Below the pieces are notes generated by a model. That model saw nothing but the letters and a program-made list of their open reading frames with translations. It was not told the origin of the DNA and did not search any database. A stretch of 37,773 nucleotides of DNA. Origin: a virus. The first letter of the stretch is position 1. The number at the start of each line of letters is the position of its first letter. The translations under genes were made by a program, and so were the position numbers. The stretch spans positions 1 to 37,773 of IMG/VR virus record IMGVR_UViG_3300042549_004870, one strand, 5' to 3'. Below, in pieces: positions 1 through 6,443 of the stretch.

Positions 1-143
1 GTGTGAACTACATGTATTGTAGCACCTACCAACACTTCTTGTTTTTCGTTCTTAACTACACCAGAAATAGAGGATGTGGTAACTTGACCGAATCCCATTA
101 AAACTGATACTGAAAGGAACAACGATAGAATCGTTTTTTTCAT
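1..143 (-). CDS. Secreted protein with CarboxypepD_reg-like start (TonB-receptor/Oar-like), 3' partial
   Basis: The gene starts at ATG 143 and runs off the left edge, so only about 47 residues are visible. The first 20 residues (MKKTILSLFLSVSVLMGFGQ) look like a Sec signal peptide. They are followed by SISGVVKNEKQEVLVGATI, the typical first strands of a CarboxypepD_reg-like beta-sandwich, which in Bacteroidota begins many TonB-dependent (SusC/Oar-type) outer-membrane receptors. If so, the product would be exported to the outer membrane. The leader is A/C-rich with no Shine-Dalgarno, and a hairpin terminator lies just upstream. The domain call rests on pattern recognition of a short stretch. 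The full length, and whether there is a TonB barrel, cannot be seen. A small secreted adhesin is the alternative. Confidence 0.6.
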   Translation of the reverse strand, partial: MKKTILSLFLSVSVLMGFGQVTTSSISGVVKNEKQEVLVGATIHVVH

Positions 144-160
144 GTTTGTTTTGTTTTTTG

Positions 161-197
161 TTAAAAAATAAAGGGTGGAGACGATATGTTCCACCCT
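161..197 (-). terminator. Rho-independent terminator after the Hc1-like gene
   Basis: On the minus strand an 8-bp perfect stem AGGGTGGA/TCCACCCT (197-190 pairing with 179-172) encloses a 10-nt loop and is followed by TTATTTTTT. It sits 8 nt past the stop codon of the Hc1-like gene and 18 nt before the next start codon. This is the clearest terminator in the window. It would end transcripts coming from the right, so the secreted-protein gene at 143 needs read-through or a start very near the hairpin. Confidence 0.8.
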
Positions 198-204
198 GTT
201 GGGT

Positions 205-387
205 TTAATTTGATGTTTTAGTTTCTTCTACTGAGGCCTGACGATAATCTGTAACTAATTTTTTTAAGTCACCGATATGCGTTCTTGCATTCTTTTGAGA
301 TACTTTTGTTGTCTTGTTGTGCTCTTCTTCAAATTTTACGAACAACGATTTCATTGTTTCAAAAATTTCTTGCTTCTTACTAGCCAT
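205..387 (-). CDS. Histone H1-like Hc1-family small basic protein
   Basis: This 60-residue Lys-rich protein has the pattern MASKKQEIFETMKSLF, then ARTHIGDLKKLVTDYRQASV. It resembles the short Hc1 (histone H1-like) proteins common in Bacteroidota, which have an N-terminal amphipathic helix and then AR.....IKKL...YR..SV. Such proteins are thought to bind DNA non-specifically and compact the nucleoid. It is probably cytoplasmic. The gene has its own promoter (411-442) and its own terminator (161-197), so it looks like a single-gene transcript likely to be strongly expressed. The usual Ala/Lys-rich C-terminal tail is short here. It may organise phage or host DNA, but that is inference from family resemblance. 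Confidence 0.65.
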   Translation of the reverse strand: MASKKQEIFETMKSLFVKFEEEHNKTTKVSQKNARTHIGDLKKLVTDYRQASVEETKTSN

Positions 388-410
388 AATTCTGTTTTTT
401 GTTTGTTAAC

Positions 411-442
411 TAAATATAAGAAAGATTTTTGATATTACCAAA
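411..442 (-). promoter_or_regulatory. Bacteroidota-type promoter P1 for the Hc1-like gene
   Basis: On the minus strand, -33 TTTG (442-439, within TTTGGTAA) is followed by a 20-bp spacer and -7 TATATTTAG. The leader reads AACAAACAAAAAACAG up to the ATG at 387. It matches the TTTG/TAnnTTTG consensus of Bacteroidota sigma-A and the six other sites in this window. Confidence 0.8.
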
Positions 443-643
443 TTATCTTCCTCTTTTTTGACGAATTGCCAATTCTTTAAGGTAGTGTGACTTCCAATGA
501 TATTCAACCGAGATGGGCCCATTCGGGAATTTCTTCAAATCATACTTCCATATAGATTTTGATTCTTCATCTTCAAATATGTATTCAAATTTTGTAGGTT
601 TTTCTGTTTTACTATTGTTTTCTTTAGATGATTTTAGTGACAT
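443..643 (-). CDS. Hypothetical protein, 66 aa
   Basis: I do not recognise this protein. It is small, charged and soluble: a Lys/Ser/Glu-rich N-terminus, then an aromatic segment (FEYIFEDEESKSIWKYDL) that could form a small beta-sheet, and a basic end (RQKRGR). The ATG at 643 follows IscA by 27 nt, so it probably belongs to the IscU-IscA transcript. The 12-mer AAATAAGTTATG at its start also occurs at two other starts in the window. The -33 box of the next promoter touches its stop codon. Confidence 0.6.
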   Translation of the reverse strand: MSLKSSKENNSKTEKPTKFEYIFEDEESKSIWKYDLKKFPNGPISVEYHWKSHYLKELAIRQKRGR

Positions 644-670
644 AACTTATTTAGTAACAATTTAATAATA

Positions 671-994
671 TTAGAGTGCAAAACTTTCACCACACCCACA
701 GGTTCGGGATGCATTGGGGTTTATAAATTGGAAACCCTTACCATTAAGTCCGTCTGAAAAATCCAATTCAGTTCCGAAAAGATATAGTAACGATTTATTG
801 TCTATTAAAATTTTTACTCCATTGTTTTCTGCAAGTGTATCATCAGGTTGTTTTTCGGTATCAAATGAAAGGTCATAAGATAGACCACTACACCCACCAC
901 CTTTAACTGCCACTCTAACAAAGGGAGTTTGAAATCCACTTTCTTCAATGAGTGAGTTTAATTTTTTAGCTGCCGTTTCTGATACTGTTACCAT
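671..994 (-). CDS. iscA: IscA/HesB-type (A-type) Fe-S carrier protein
   Basis: This 107-aa protein is full length for the A-type carrier family. It keeps the three metal-binding cysteines: C35 in GGGCSGLSY and C99 and C101 in the C-terminal TCGCGESF. A-type carriers accept a cluster from a scaffold such as IscU and pass it to apo-enzymes in the cytoplasm. The ATG overlaps the IscU stop codon (TAATG), so the two are translationally coupled. This is the usual chromosomal order but is unusual on a phage. Which targets it serves is inference; the cluster-type proteins encoded here are the radical SAM fusion and the Cas4/AddB-like nuclease. Confidence 0.93.
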   Translation of the reverse strand: MVTVSETAAKKLNSLIEESGFQTPFVRVAVKGGGCSGLSYDLSFDTEKQPDDTLAENNGVKILIDNKSLLYLFGTELDFSDGLNGKGFQFINPNASRTCGCGESFAL

Positions 995-1404
995 TAGATA
1001 TGTGTTTCTTCAAATATCAATTCTTCTAAACCCTGTTTCTTACGATAGTCGTTTACTGCTGATTTAATTGCGTCTTCTGCCAAAACTGAACAATGTATTT
1101 TAACGGGTGGTAGATTCAATTCTTCTACCAAAGACATATTGTCCATCTTAACGGCTTCATCCAAAGACATTCCTTTTAACCATTCGGTTGCAAGAGAGGA
1201 TGCTGCAATTGCAGAACCACAACCAAATGTTTTAAATTTTGCATCTGTTATAATACCATCTTCAACTTCTATTTGTAATCTCATTACATCACCACATTCT
1301 GGTGCGCCCACTAATCCAGTTCCTACATTTGGTTTAGATTTGTCCAAAGTTCCAACATTTTTTGGGTTGGAATAATGGTCTAAAACTTTATCACTATATG
1401 CCAT
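994..1404 (-). CDS. iscU: IscU-type Fe-S cluster scaffold protein
   Basis: At 136 aa this is complete for IscU. The cluster ligands C37 (PECGD, with D39), C62 (GCGSAIA) and C105 (KIHCS) are all present. So is LPPVK at 98-102, which in IscU is the recognition site of the HscA chaperone. IscU builds [2Fe-2S] and [4Fe-4S] clusters using sulfur from a cysteine desulfurase. No desulfurase, HscA or ferredoxin gene is in the window, so the host would have to provide them. A good promoter (1427-1458) lies just upstream and drives iscU, iscA and probably the 66-aa gene. All active residues are intact, which argues for a working protein. Confidence 0.95.
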   Translation of the reverse strand: MAYSDKVLDHYSNPKNVGTLDKSKPNVGTGLVGAPECGDVMRLQIEVEDGIITDAKFKTFGCGSAIAASSLATEWLKGMSLDEAVKMDNMSLVEELNLPPVKIHCSVLAEDAIKSAVNDYRKKQGLEELIFEETHI

Positions 1405-1426
1405 AAATTATGATTTTAGTCATATA

Positions 1427-1458
1427 TAAATATACAATAAATTTATTGATTTTCCAAA
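1427..1458 (-). promoter_or_regulatory. Bacteroidota-type promoter P2 for iscU-iscA
   Basis: On the minus strand, TTTG (1458-1455, in TTTGGAAA) is followed by 20 bp and TATATTTA. The -33 box lies inside the last codons of the HNH-like gene. The leader to the ATG at 1404 is about 20 nt and A/T-rich with no Shine-Dalgarno. Confidence 0.75.
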
Positions 1459-2033
1459 AGTTTTTCTTCGGCCTCAGTTATTTGTCCACCATTTTCTGCA
1501 TACCAATTTTTAACATTTCTTTCTCCCACTAATAAGAAGAAACAATTATAACAAAGTGGACGAATGTTGTCTAATTTACGATTATTCAAATTACCATCTA
1601 AAAAATCTATAAGTAATGGCATTTTACCATCGGTGATTCTTTCTTCACTAAATCCACAACTACTACAAACCTTTGGAATATATCCACTTGTAAATAATTT
1701 ATTTTTGAATTTGTGTAATGGGTAATGTAAATGTTTGCCATCTATAATATCATCAATATGATATTTTTTGTTTTTGATTGCTTTTGCTTTTTCAATACCA
1801 ATACCATATGGATTTTTTAAGTCTTCAAATATACCATAAAGTTTGGCATATTTTTTATAAGTGTTATAAGATACACCTAACAATCTTGCGGCTTCAAATG
1901 CAGAACGTGATTTTTCTTGTGCAGCTTTAATTTGTGATTCAAGTAGAGGCCTGGCACCAATTCCTCTCTTTCCCTTCGGTCTTTCCTCTATATTTGGGAA
2001 AAAATTTTCTTGTTGAATTTCTTCATTTTCCAT
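1443..2033 (-). CDS. HTH protein with degenerate HNH/zinc-finger domain
   Basis: In this 196-aa protein, residues about 43-66 (SAFEAARLLGVSYNTYKKYA) form a helix-turn-helix. Residues 123-164 form an HNH-like treble clef with two zinc knuckles, CSSC (123-126) and CYNC (161-164), around FLDGNLNNRKLDNIRPLCYN. In active HNH nucleases the stretch before DGN reads roughly (I/E)HHIDGN and ends in a final His. Here it is LIDFLDGN and CYNCFF, so the catalytic histidines are missing. I read it as a DNA-binding, probably non-cleaving relative of HNH endonucleases, perhaps a regulator. It follows the kinase gene by 33 nt. Confidence 0.7.
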   Translation of the reverse strand: MENEEIQQENFFPNIEERPKGKRGIGARPLLESQIKAAQEKSRSAFEAARLLGVSYNTYKKYAKLYGIFEDLKNPYGIGIEKAKAIKNKKYHIDDIIDGKHLHYPLHKFKNKLFTSGYIPKVCSSCGFSEERITDGKMPLLIDFLDGNLNNRKLDNIRPLCYNCFFLLVGERNVKNWYAENGGQITEAEEKLLENQ

Positions 2034-2066
2034 ACTAATAACTATTTAATTGTAATTATAAGTATA

Positions 2067-2513
2067 TCAAATAATTATTTTTAATAGTTTTTTAAAAGTT
2101 TCATCTGGACTATCCGATGTATCCAAATCTACAAAATATTCGGTAGGTGGTTCATAATCTAATACAAACTCATCTTCTCTACCTCTAATCTTCTTAGTGT
2201 GACAATATATCTCTTGTACTTTGCATTGAGACTTAAATTCGTCTCTTAAATGTTTATATGGACTAACTAAACTAATTACAACATCGTTCCCAGAATCGTC
2301 TAAAAACCTTGCAATATCAAATGCCTTTTGGATATTCTTTTCTCTACCTTCTTTTGAATAATCTTTGTTTGGAAATAATTCTCTTAACTGGTCTCCGTCA
2401 ATATGAAATACGGATTTTCTCCAATTTGCTTTATCAGTTTGTAACCACATTTGTAACTTCTTAGCCAAAGTAGTTTTACCACTACCTGGTTGACCTGTGA
2501 AAAGGTATATCAT
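2067..2513 (-). CDS. Small P-loop kinase (APS-kinase / polynucleotide-kinase-like)
   Basis: The protein has 148 aa. Walker A is GQPGSGKT at 7-14, followed by FHIDGDQLRELF and KDYSKEGREKNIQKAFDIA. That resembles adenylylsulfate kinase (DGD.(V/L)R ... R..NI), but it is shorter than the usual ~200 aa. It phosphorylates a hydroxyl using ATP; the substrate cannot be told from sequence. The start is 3 nt after the stop of the HAD phosphatase gene, so the pair is coupled. In T4 Pnk a P-loop kinase is fused to a HAD phosphatase, so a split end-healing pair is plausible. An APS kinase for sulfation chemistry is the alternative. Confidence 0.75.
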   Translation of the reverse strand: MIYLFTGQPGSGKTTLAKKLQMWLQTDKANWRKSVFHIDGDQLRELFPNKDYSKEGREKNIQKAFDIARFLDDSGNDVVISLVSPYKHLRDEFKSQCKVQEIYCHTKKIRGREDEFVLDYEPPTEYFVDLDTSDSPDETFKKLLKIII

Positions 2514-2516
2514 AAC

Positions 2517-3362
2517 TTATTTCTTTTTTAATGCGAATTGTGCCGCTTTATATGCCTTTGTATCTTTATCGTATTTTAATGCTGAACTAACTTTAATCAT
2601 TTTACCCGTTTCAGGATTCTTAACTTTTTTATCTAAATCTTTTGGTAACAACGATTTCAAACTCATATCGTTTGATTTTGGACTTTTAACTTTAGTTGCC
2701 TCTTTATCATTTTTTTGAGTTTTCATATCAACTTGTTTTGGTAGTGCCGGTACTTCATGTTTTACATGACTAACCTTCATTTTAATATTTGGATATTTAT
2801 CTTTTAACTTATTTACTGCAACGATATTTTTATGTGAATCATCTATAAAAAATACATCATTATATCCTTTTTTAATTTTATCTTCAATCCAATCTGCCTT
2901 ATGTTGTGGGTCATTGGATGCTAATGCTACTACATATATCCCATCCAATCCAATGTCTTTTAAATAATCCTTAACAGGTTTGTATGCACTTCTCGCAGTT
3001 AATATTACAACCTTTCTTTCACCTTCTGCTTTTGCAACTGTCTTTAATAATTTAGTAACACCTTTAATTTCTTGTGGTTGTTTAACTTGTTCAAAATCTG
3101 AAAAATCATATTGGTCTCCGTCTTTTGGTTCATATACTGCATATTCACCAGGAGTTAGTTTTGATTTTTTTCCGTCACCATGTGTAATGTATATGTGAGA
3201 TTTTGTTTTAACTAATGTATCATCAAAATCAAATACTCTTAATTTTTTAGTTTCAGCTTCATTTATAGGATTGAACGCAAATGCATTTAAATTTGAATAT
3301 ACTTTTCCAAATTCAACTTTTAGGCCGTTCCACATTCCTTCTATGAATCCATTTTTACCCAT
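2517..3362 (-). CDS. HAD-superfamily phosphatase with phage-type C-terminal tail
   Basis: In this 281-aa protein the HAD motifs are in order: motif I DFDDTL at 45-50, motif II LTAR at 121-124, and motif IV FFIDDSHKN at about 171-179. This is the layout of 3'-phosphatase-like and 'Swiss-army-knife' HAD proteins. A basic linker at about 205-240 leads to a C-terminal module with NPETGKMIKVSSALKY, which looks like a small phage or nucleic-acid-linked module. The gene overlaps the membrane coiled-coil gene by 8 nt and sits 3 nt ahead of the P-loop kinase. A role in nucleic-acid end repair with the kinase is inference. Confidence 0.75.
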   Translation of the reverse strand: MGKNGFIEGMWNGLKVEFGKVYSNLNAFAFNPINEAETKKLRVFDFDDTLVKTKSHIYITHGDGKKSKLTPGEYAVYEPKDGDQYDFSDFEQVKQPQEIKGVTKLLKTVAKAEGERKVVILTARSAYKPVKDYLKDIGLDGIYVVALASNDPQHKADWIEDKIKKGYNDVFFIDDSHKNIVAVNKLKDKYPNIKMKVSHVKHEVPALPKQVDMKTQKNDKEATKVKSPKSNDMSLKSLLPKDLDKKVKNPETGKMIKVSSALKYDKDTKAYKAAQFALKKK

Positions 3363-3669
3363 TTAATAAAGTCTTTTTTGGTTTAGCTTTTTTAGCAAGT
3401 TCTTCATTTTCTTTTGTAAGATATTCTACTTTAACAGTCAATGCAGCTACTTGTTTTGTTAAATCTAAAATCATATTTCTCATCTCATCTTTTTCTTTAG
3501 ATGACTGAGATAATAATGCTTCTAATTTTGCAATTCTATCTTTGCAATCGTGTCTAATGAATTCATCATCTCTTTCTTTACGCATTGCTCTTTTTTCATA
3601 GAAACGAAATGCAGTTGTTCCACCTAATACGGTGATTGCGGTAATTAATACTGAATATAAATTTTCCAT
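3355..3669 (-). CDS. Small membrane protein: one TM helix plus coiled coil
   Basis: This 104-aa protein has a hydrophobic helix at about 5-22 (YSVLITAITVLGGTTAF), then FYEKRAMRKERDDEF. A long heptad coiled coil follows at about 45-95 (IAKLEALL ... TVKVEYLTKENEELAKK), with a basic tail. The single N-terminal TM followed by a coiled coil resembles inner-membrane spanins (Rz-like), but no o-spanin or lysin is adjacent. The positive cluster right after the TM would favour a cytoplasmic coiled coil, which argues against a spanin. The start overlaps the stop of the preceding gene (TAATG). Confidence 0.65.
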   Translation of the reverse strand: MENLYSVLITAITVLGGTTAFRFYEKRAMRKERDDEFIRHDCKDRIAKLEALLSQSSKEKDEMRNMILDLTKQVAALTVKVEYLTKENEELAKKAKPKKTLLNG

Positions 3670-4049
3670 TATGATTCTTTATCACCTAATTCGTGATAAC
3701 CGGTGTTAGCTTGATTAATAAATTGCATTGCCTGTGAAATGTGGTCTTGTATCCAACCTGGTAAATTCATTTCTTGTTCTCCAATTTTACCTTTAAGTTC
3801 AGTTGCGTTACGAATTATATCATCCAATTGACCACCTGCCATAGAAACCTCATGGTCTTTAGTTTCGGGACCTTCGTTTATTCTACTTTTAAGTAATTCA
3901 GTCATTTTATTATAGACCTGTTCACCACCATCTTCACCAAATCTATATGCCCCACCCAATTTTTCATAGATTTGAATCTTATGTTTCATTGGAATATTTT
4001 TTTCAGTTACCTTTTTCCAAATTTTAGGATGTGTTACTTCAAATTTCAT
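3669..4049 (-). CDS. Conserved T4-like phage protein of unknown function, 126 aa
   Basis: The distinctive core, HEVSMAGGQLDDIIRNATEL then NLPGWIQDHISQAMQFI, is one I associate with hypothetical proteins of marine T4-like phages. It looks helical and soluble. I cannot assign a function. It starts the small-gene group downstream of the glycan block after a 60-bp gap (4050-4109). That gap is A/T-rich and holds CAATATTTATATCC but no TTTG at the right distance. Confidence 0.65.
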   Translation of the reverse strand: MKFEVTHPKIWKKVTEKNIPMKHKIQIYEKLGGAYRFGEDGGEQVYNKMTELLKSRINEGPETKDHEVSMAGGQLDDIIRNATELKGKIGEQEMNLPGWIQDHISQAMQFINQANTGYHELGDKES

Positions 4050-4109
4050 ATTTTATAAATTGTATACGGATATAAATATTGAAAAAATTTATAAGTAATA
4101 AAATATCTA

Positions 4110-5012
4110 TTATGTTATTTTATCTATTTCCAATGTAAATGCTGAATTTGCTTGATTTCTAAACTCTTCCTTTCTGTCAATTCTTTTTATTAATTTATCA
4201 TAATGACTTCTATCTCTGTAATTATAATTCTCACAAACAATATAATTTTTTAATTTAAACTGATAAAGTTGTTCACCATTTTTATTCAATTTCTCTGCAA
4301 CCCACATAATAAATGTATCATCTGGACCATAATGTCCCATAGATTCTGGTAGAGGGGTTCTATCTAATAATGATTTTGATAAACAATTAAACCAACCACC
4401 ACCAAATTTCATTTTAGGTTGACCCGATACGTTATTTAAAAGTGTTTCTAAACTAACATCACCAACTTCTCCACTATCTTTAAATGGATTATTGATTCTA
4501 CAATATCCAACTTCTTTGTTTAAAAAGTTTTCATTTACCAAACAATCCCAAGTTGTGTCCCAAATTTTAACACACTCTGGACTAATTACATATTTGTCAA
4601 TGTGAGGGTCTGTTTCCGTTAGTCTGTCTATACTTGCTTCTAAATAATATAAAATTCTATCATCAAATACAATATCGGTATCTAACCAAATAAAATGAGT
4701 CGCATCAATACATTCTTTATGAGCAATTCTTCTCAATGATGTACATCCCATAATGTCTTCTCTAATATGAAATGAAGTTTTACCGGCCCAATCAGTTAAT
4801 GATTTTAGTTTATTGAATCTATCTATGAAATATTCTTTATCTAATTTTGAATTTTCCCAATCAACTAAAAAGTCCGACAATGTAAGTGCTAAATATAATT
4901 CGTAATTTTCACCACTAATATATTTAGAAGCTTTATTTAAATCCATTAACAATCTTTCCAAATCATCAATTTCATTTGGCATTATAAAGGTTGTAATAAC
5001 TATTTTTTTCAT
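4110..5012 (-). CDS. Glycosyltransferase, GT-A fold
   Basis: This 300-aa protein has a Rossmann-like start (KKIVITTFI) and a DXD metal/nucleotide-sugar motif, FIWLDTDIVFDD, with DTD at 111-113. Further along, KFGGGWFNCLSKSLLDRTP and GHYGPDDTFIMW look like the acceptor loop and catalytic Asp of GT2-like enzymes. It would transfer a sugar from a nucleotide donor in the cytoplasm; donor and acceptor are unknown. It is the last gene of the glycan block and overlaps the upstream GT by 4 nt (ATGA). Confidence 0.82.
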   Translation of the reverse strand: MKKIVITTFIMPNEIDDLERLLMDLNKASKYISGENYELYLALTLSDFLVDWENSKLDKEYFIDRFNKLKSLTDWAGKTSFHIREDIMGCTSLRRIAHKECIDATHFIWLDTDIVFDDRILYYLEASIDRLTETDPHIDKYVISPECVKIWDTTWDCLVNENFLNKEVGYCRINNPFKDSGEVGDVSLETLLNNVSGQPKMKFGGGWFNCLSKSLLDRTPLPESMGHYGPDDTFIMWVAEKLNKNGEQLYQFKLKNYIVCENYNYRDRSHYDKLIKRIDRKEEFRNQANSAFTLEIDKIT

Positions 5013-5806
5013 TTGTATAAATTTTTTATTTCTTCTTTAATTTTAGGGTCTCTATCGTATTGGTGAACTATTACAAATTCATTACCACTTTGATTATAGA
5101 ATTTACCTCCTTTGTAAATCGGAGCCGGTTCTAATATTTTTTGTGTTTCATTTGGTCTCATAAATACAACCCCCAATTGTGTTACAAATCCTTCTTCCTG
5201 TGTTACAAATTGTACTGATTTTTTGAAATGTTCTAAATTAATCAAAACATTATATGCTGCTTGGTCGGAAAGTTGTTCTGGATTTGCAGTTGTTTTACTC
5301 CATCTATATATTTCAATAAATAAATCTCTAATGGAATTCTTTTTACCAACAATAGTTCCTGCACAATAACTAATTTGGTCTTTCATACCAAATTCCCATT
5401 CCATCGGAAATGTTGTTCCACTATTTACACACGCCCATCTTTCATCTTTTAATTTAATACATTCTGAAAATGCTAGTATGTCTTGTTTCATCCACATATT
5501 CAACCATTCCGTTGGATCTTTTTGGAATATTACATCTTTGACATCAGTCCAAATAATTACATCGGTTTCGTATTGATGTAAAAGTGCATACATATCTCTA
5601 AATCTTTGTAGAATAATGTGTTCTTGTAATTCGGATTGTGCAATTAACCAACCATTTTTATCCAAATATTCTATCACTTCTTTAGAAACATCATATACTA
5701 ACATTATCTTCTCACCATTGAACCCACTTTGTTTGATTGACTCAACATATGGTTTGATATCATCTACTCCGTATTTCGTTATACAACCTACTATTGTGTA
5801 TTTCAT
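5009..5806 (-). CDS. Glycosyltransferase, GT-A fold (TDxxDVxFQxDP type)
   Basis: This 265-aa protein carries IIWTDVKDVIFQKDPTEW at about 85-102. The D..D..FQ.DP signature is typical of a family of small GT-A glycosyltransferases found in bacteria, algae and large viruses. SYCAGTIVGKK and QAAYNVLI are the usual downstream landmarks. It ends in a four-base overlap with the next GT and follows the GT at 5808 by one base. Specificity is not predictable. Confidence 0.82.
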   Translation of the reverse strand: MKYTIVGCITKYGVDDIKPYVESIKQSGFNGEKIMLVYDVSKEVIEYLDKNGWLIAQSELQEHIILQRFRDMYALLHQYETDVIIWTDVKDVIFQKDPTEWLNMWMKQDILAFSECIKLKDERWACVNSGTTFPMEWEFGMKDQISYCAGTIVGKKNSIRDLFIEIYRWSKTTANPEQLSDQAAYNVLINLEHFKKSVQFVTQEEGFVTQLGVVFMRPNETQKILEPAPIYKGGKFYNQSGNEFVIVHQYDRDPKIKEEIKNLYK

Positions 5807-5807
5807 A

Positions 5808-6440
5808 TTATCCTAATTTATACAAATCTTTATATCCATGATAAATTGCGTGGTCTGTATTATCACGATACTCCGGTTCTGCCAATTCAATCCATTCTTC
5901 AAATTTAGCATTATTATTTTTGAATATATTTTCTAATACTACATCTGCTGCCCAATTTGCATTTGGAACGCGTTTCATAATATTAGAAATATCTATATTT
6001 TTAAAAGAATCTAAAAATACATCTTTGTTAAAAATAGAACCACCTCCTGGTCTAAAATAATTTCTACAAGTACCAACATCAGCTTTAGGCCAATATTCAA
6101 TAGGTTTTTTAATTAGAACATCATCTTCTAAAATTAGTATCCATTTGGAATCCGTAGTTTCACAAGTATGTTTTATTCTATCAAATACTTCAACTAATTT
6201 TGGTGTATTTACCTCTAATGAATCGTTTCTATTTGTATAGAATACATGAGTATCTCTTACAATAAATTTACAATTATGTTCAGTTGATATTTTACGATAT
6301 TTTTCAATATCATCTCTAAATGAATCCATATAGATAAAAATATCTGCAGATGGGTAATGTAATCTAACATTATTTAAAACATTTTTATATGATTCAAAAT
6401 AAATGTAAGGCATGTAATTAAACGTAATTGTGTTTTCCAT
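5808..6440 (-). CDS. Small glycosyltransferase-like protein, GT-A fold
   Basis: In this 210-aa protein ILILEDDVLIKKP contains an EDD metal-binding motif at 105-107, and GTCRNYFRPGGGSIFNKDVF resembles an acceptor-side loop. It is short for a GT2 but contains the whole nucleotide-binding half. It lies 3 nt after the ATP-grasp gene and 1 nt before the next GT. I judge it a glycosyltransferase by motif and neighbours; the exact family is uncertain. Confidence 0.7.
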   Translation of the reverse strand: MENTITFNYMPYIYFESYKNVLNNVRLHYPSADIFIYMDSFRDDIEKYRKISTEHNCKFIVRDTHVFYTNRNDSLEVNTPKLVEVFDRIKHTCETTDSKWILILEDDVLIKKPIEYWPKADVGTCRNYFRPGGGSIFNKDVFLDSFKNIDISNIMKRVPNANWAADVVLENIFKNNNAKFEEWIELAEPEYRDNTDHAIYHGYKDLYKLG

Positions 6441-6443
6441 ATT

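Noticed and set aside
1139-1375. Plus-strand open frames across the window
   Set aside because: All mirror minus-strand genes, none has a promoter or known motif, and their composition is that of antisense frames.
1421-1434. T4 late promoter TATAAATA
   Set aside because: It reads TATAAATA only on the plus strand, opposite to the genes; on the minus strand it is the -7 box of P2. The same holds near 4072 and 22850.
4050-4109. Promoter upstream of the 126-aa gene
   Set aside because: A TATTTATA-like box is present but no TTTG at 19-21 bp, so support is too weak.
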